Below the pieces are notes generated by a model. The model saw only the letters and a program-made list of their open reading frames with translations, made no database searches and was not told the origin of the DNA. Source: a bacterium (GTDB lineage: Bacteria; RBG-13-66-14). From it: a DNA stretch of 5,301 bases. Each line of letters begins with the position of its first letter. Within the stretch, counting starts at the first letter, position 1. Below, in pieces: positions 4,468-5,301 of the stretch. The stretch covers positions 1-5,301 of the forward strand of contig DATKYS010000018.1 of NCBI GenBank assembly GCA_035528375.1, given 5' to 3'. The position numbers and the translations under genes are program-made.

Positions 4468-5169
4468 ATGACTGTCGAAGAACGGCTGGAGAAGGTGGAG
4501 CGGGAACTGGCCGCCGCGAAACTCCGCACCCGGCGCCTGTTAATCGCCGCTGGTCTGTCGCTTGGGCTCTTGGCCCTGGCCTGGCTTACCACGGGTAACA
4601 CGGGACCGGTCCTGGCCCAGGAAGCCGTAGAGACTGACAGTATCATTCAGGCCAAGAGATTTGTACTGGTTGATGATGATGGCCGTACTCGTGCAGTGCT
4701 GGGCATGACCGATAGCGGACCGAAGCTGAGCATGTTAGATGAAAACGGCGTGAACCGCGCCGTTCTAGCTGTGACCGAAGTCTTCTCAGTACTGGCCCTA
4801 CTCGACGAGAACGACAAGACACGAACGGCGTTGACCGTGTCTAAAGACGGGTCGCAGCTGGATCAATACGATGAGAGCGGCAAGTCTCGCGCCCAGATGG
4901 TAGCGGATAAGGATGGACCGCGGCTACTCCTAGCCGATGAAAACGGTAAGATTCGCACTGCGCTGGGCTTGGATAAGAATGGACCGTTGCTAGGCCTGCG
5001 CGATGATAATGGGATAAGCCGCGTCGCGCTGGGAGTATCTAAGGATAGAATTGAACTGAATCTAATCGACGAAAACAGCAAGCCCCGCGCCCAGTTACGC
5101 GTGACCAGGGACGGGCCAGTGCTGATTCTGGCTGACAAGAATGGCAATACAATCTGGCAAGCGCCGTAG
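4468..5169 (+). CDS. Membrane-anchored protein of eight 22-residue repeats, function unknown
   Basis: I do not recognise a named function. The 233-residue product starts with a charged, probably coiled-coil stretch (residues 2-20), then KLRTRR and a hydrophobic segment at about 24-41. This suggests a single-pass anchor with the N-terminus inside and the rest outside; a cleaved signal peptide near VLAQ-EA (about residue 50) is a weaker alternative. From residue 63 the protein is a regular array with a 22-residue period: 63-84, 85-106, 107-128, 129-150, 151-172, 173-194, 195-216 and a shortened 217-233. The unit resembles P-x-L-x-L-x-DENGK-x-R-x-x-L-x-V-x-KDG. The alternating hydrophobic strands and DENG turns suggest stacked beta-hairpins. 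Similar DENGK repeat proteins occur in other bacteria as hypothetical proteins. The start is well supported: AGGAG at 4457-4461 lies six bases before ATG. Third codon positions are visibly richer in A and T than in neighbouring genes, which hints at transfer or relaxed selection. There is no cysteine and no catalytic motif. Confidence 0.85.
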   Translation: MTVEERLEKVERELAAAKLRTRRLLIAAGLSLGLLALAWLTTGNTGPVLAQEAVETDSIIQAKRFVLVDDDGRTRAVLGMTDSGPKLSMLDENGVNRAVLAVTEVFSVLALLDENDKTRTALTVSKDGSQLDQYDESGKSRAQMVADKDGPRLLLADENGKIRTALGLDKNGPLLGLRDDNGISRVALGVSKDRIELNLIDENSKPRAQLRVTRDGPVLILADKNGNTIWQAP

Positions 5170-5171
5170 AA

Positions 5172-5234
5172 GGTCCGCACCGGTGAGGCCCCCCCGGTTA
5201 TGTTAAACTGATTACCGGGGCCGGTTTACGGACC
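5172..5234. other. Nested inverted repeat between two genes
   Basis: Three arms nest within one another: GGTCCG (5172-5177) with CGGACC (5229-5234), ACCGG (5179-5183) with CCGGT (5221-5225), and CCCCGGT (5192-5198) with ACCGGGG (5214-5220) around an AT-rich 15-base loop. It starts two bases after the stop of the repeat-protein gene and ends 26 bases before the next start. There is no T-run, so it could be a terminator of an unusual kind, a 3'-end stabiliser or a structured leader of the next gene. The pairing is seen; the role is inferred. Confidence 0.5.
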
Positions 5235-5260
5235 GCGAACAACGAAAAAACGGAGCGACG

Positions 5261-5301
5261 TTGAAGGGCACATTCAAGGAAATCACCCTCGCCGACGTCG
5301 T
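5261..5301 (+). CDS. Start of a gene cut by the window edge, DUF4388-like N-terminus
   Basis: TTG at 5261 opens a frame translating as MKGTFKEITLADVV before the window ends. GGAG at 5252-5255 lies five bases upstream, a good ribosome site. The pattern M-x-G-x-F/L-x-E-I-x-L-x-D-V/L-V/L is how DUF4388 (PatA N-terminal-like) domains begin; these often sit at the front of signalling or gliding-related proteins in bacteria. Only 13 complete codons are visible, so the family assignment is tentative, though the start and frame look sound. Confidence 0.5.
   Translation, partial: MKGTFKEITLADV

Noticed and set aside
4332-4598. Open frame starting in the 66-bp repeat and running into the repeat-protein gene
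   Set aside because: It translates palindromic DNA and then overlaps the 4468 gene, which has a much better ribosome site and a regular protein repeat.
4219-5133. Possible link between the 66-bp intergenic repeat and the 66-nt (22-residue) period of the repeat protein
   Set aside because: The sequences are unrelated; the shared length is coincidence.

Overview
The window reads as a stretch of a GC-rich genome from a free-living bacterium, probably an uncultured lineage. Every gene I can support lies on the + strand. The protein-coding stretches favour G or C at third codon positions. The spacers carry GC-rich palindromic repeats and degenerate short repeats of a kind I associate with candidate-phylum metagenome assemblies. 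I think of groups such as Coatesbacteria, but this is a memory-based impression and not a placement. No rRNA, tRNA, CRISPR array or transposase is visible.

Layout. Positions 1-199 are AT-richer, non-coding leader sequence with an 11-bp palindrome. Positions 200-1627 encode a two-domain protein: a TatD-type metal-dependent hydrolase fused to a radical SAM domain. Nine bases later, in the same frame, a sigma-70 family factor begins. Conserved sigma residues lie upstream of its first ATG/GTG/TTG, so the likely start is a CTG at 1637 with a good ribosome binding site. A 55-residue Trm112/UPF0434 zinc-ribbon protein follows at 2533-2700, with a candidate promoter inside the end of the sigma gene. 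Positions 2701-3214 (514 bp) hold no convincing gene. About 2690-3085 is a cluster of degenerate GC-rich repeats, and the stop codon of the Trm112-like gene lies inside the first of them. 3086-3214 holds nothing I recognise except the ribosome binding site of the next gene.

Positions 3215-4204 encode a sugar-phosphate nucleotidyltransferase with a C-terminal left-handed beta-helix. The 263-bp spacer 4205-4467 holds two copies of a 66-bp repeat. The second copy carries an extra arm that closes a larger inverted repeat. Positions 4468-5169 encode a membrane-anchored protein made of eight units of a 22-residue Asp/Asn/Gly-rich repeat, with codon use visibly less GC-rich than its neighbours. A nested inverted repeat (5172-5234) separates it from a gene that runs off the window at 5261 and begins like a DUF4388 protein.

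The TatD-radical SAM and sigma genes are probably co-transcribed. The other genes look independently placed: cell-envelope or nucleotide-sugar metabolism (nucleotidyltransferase), zinc ribbon (Trm112-like) and a surface or periplasmic repeat protein. I do not see a defence system or other multi-gene novel system. The points most worth checking are the CTG-initiated sigma factor with altered promoter-recognition residues, the repeat cluster that overlaps a gene end, and the 22-residue repeat protein.
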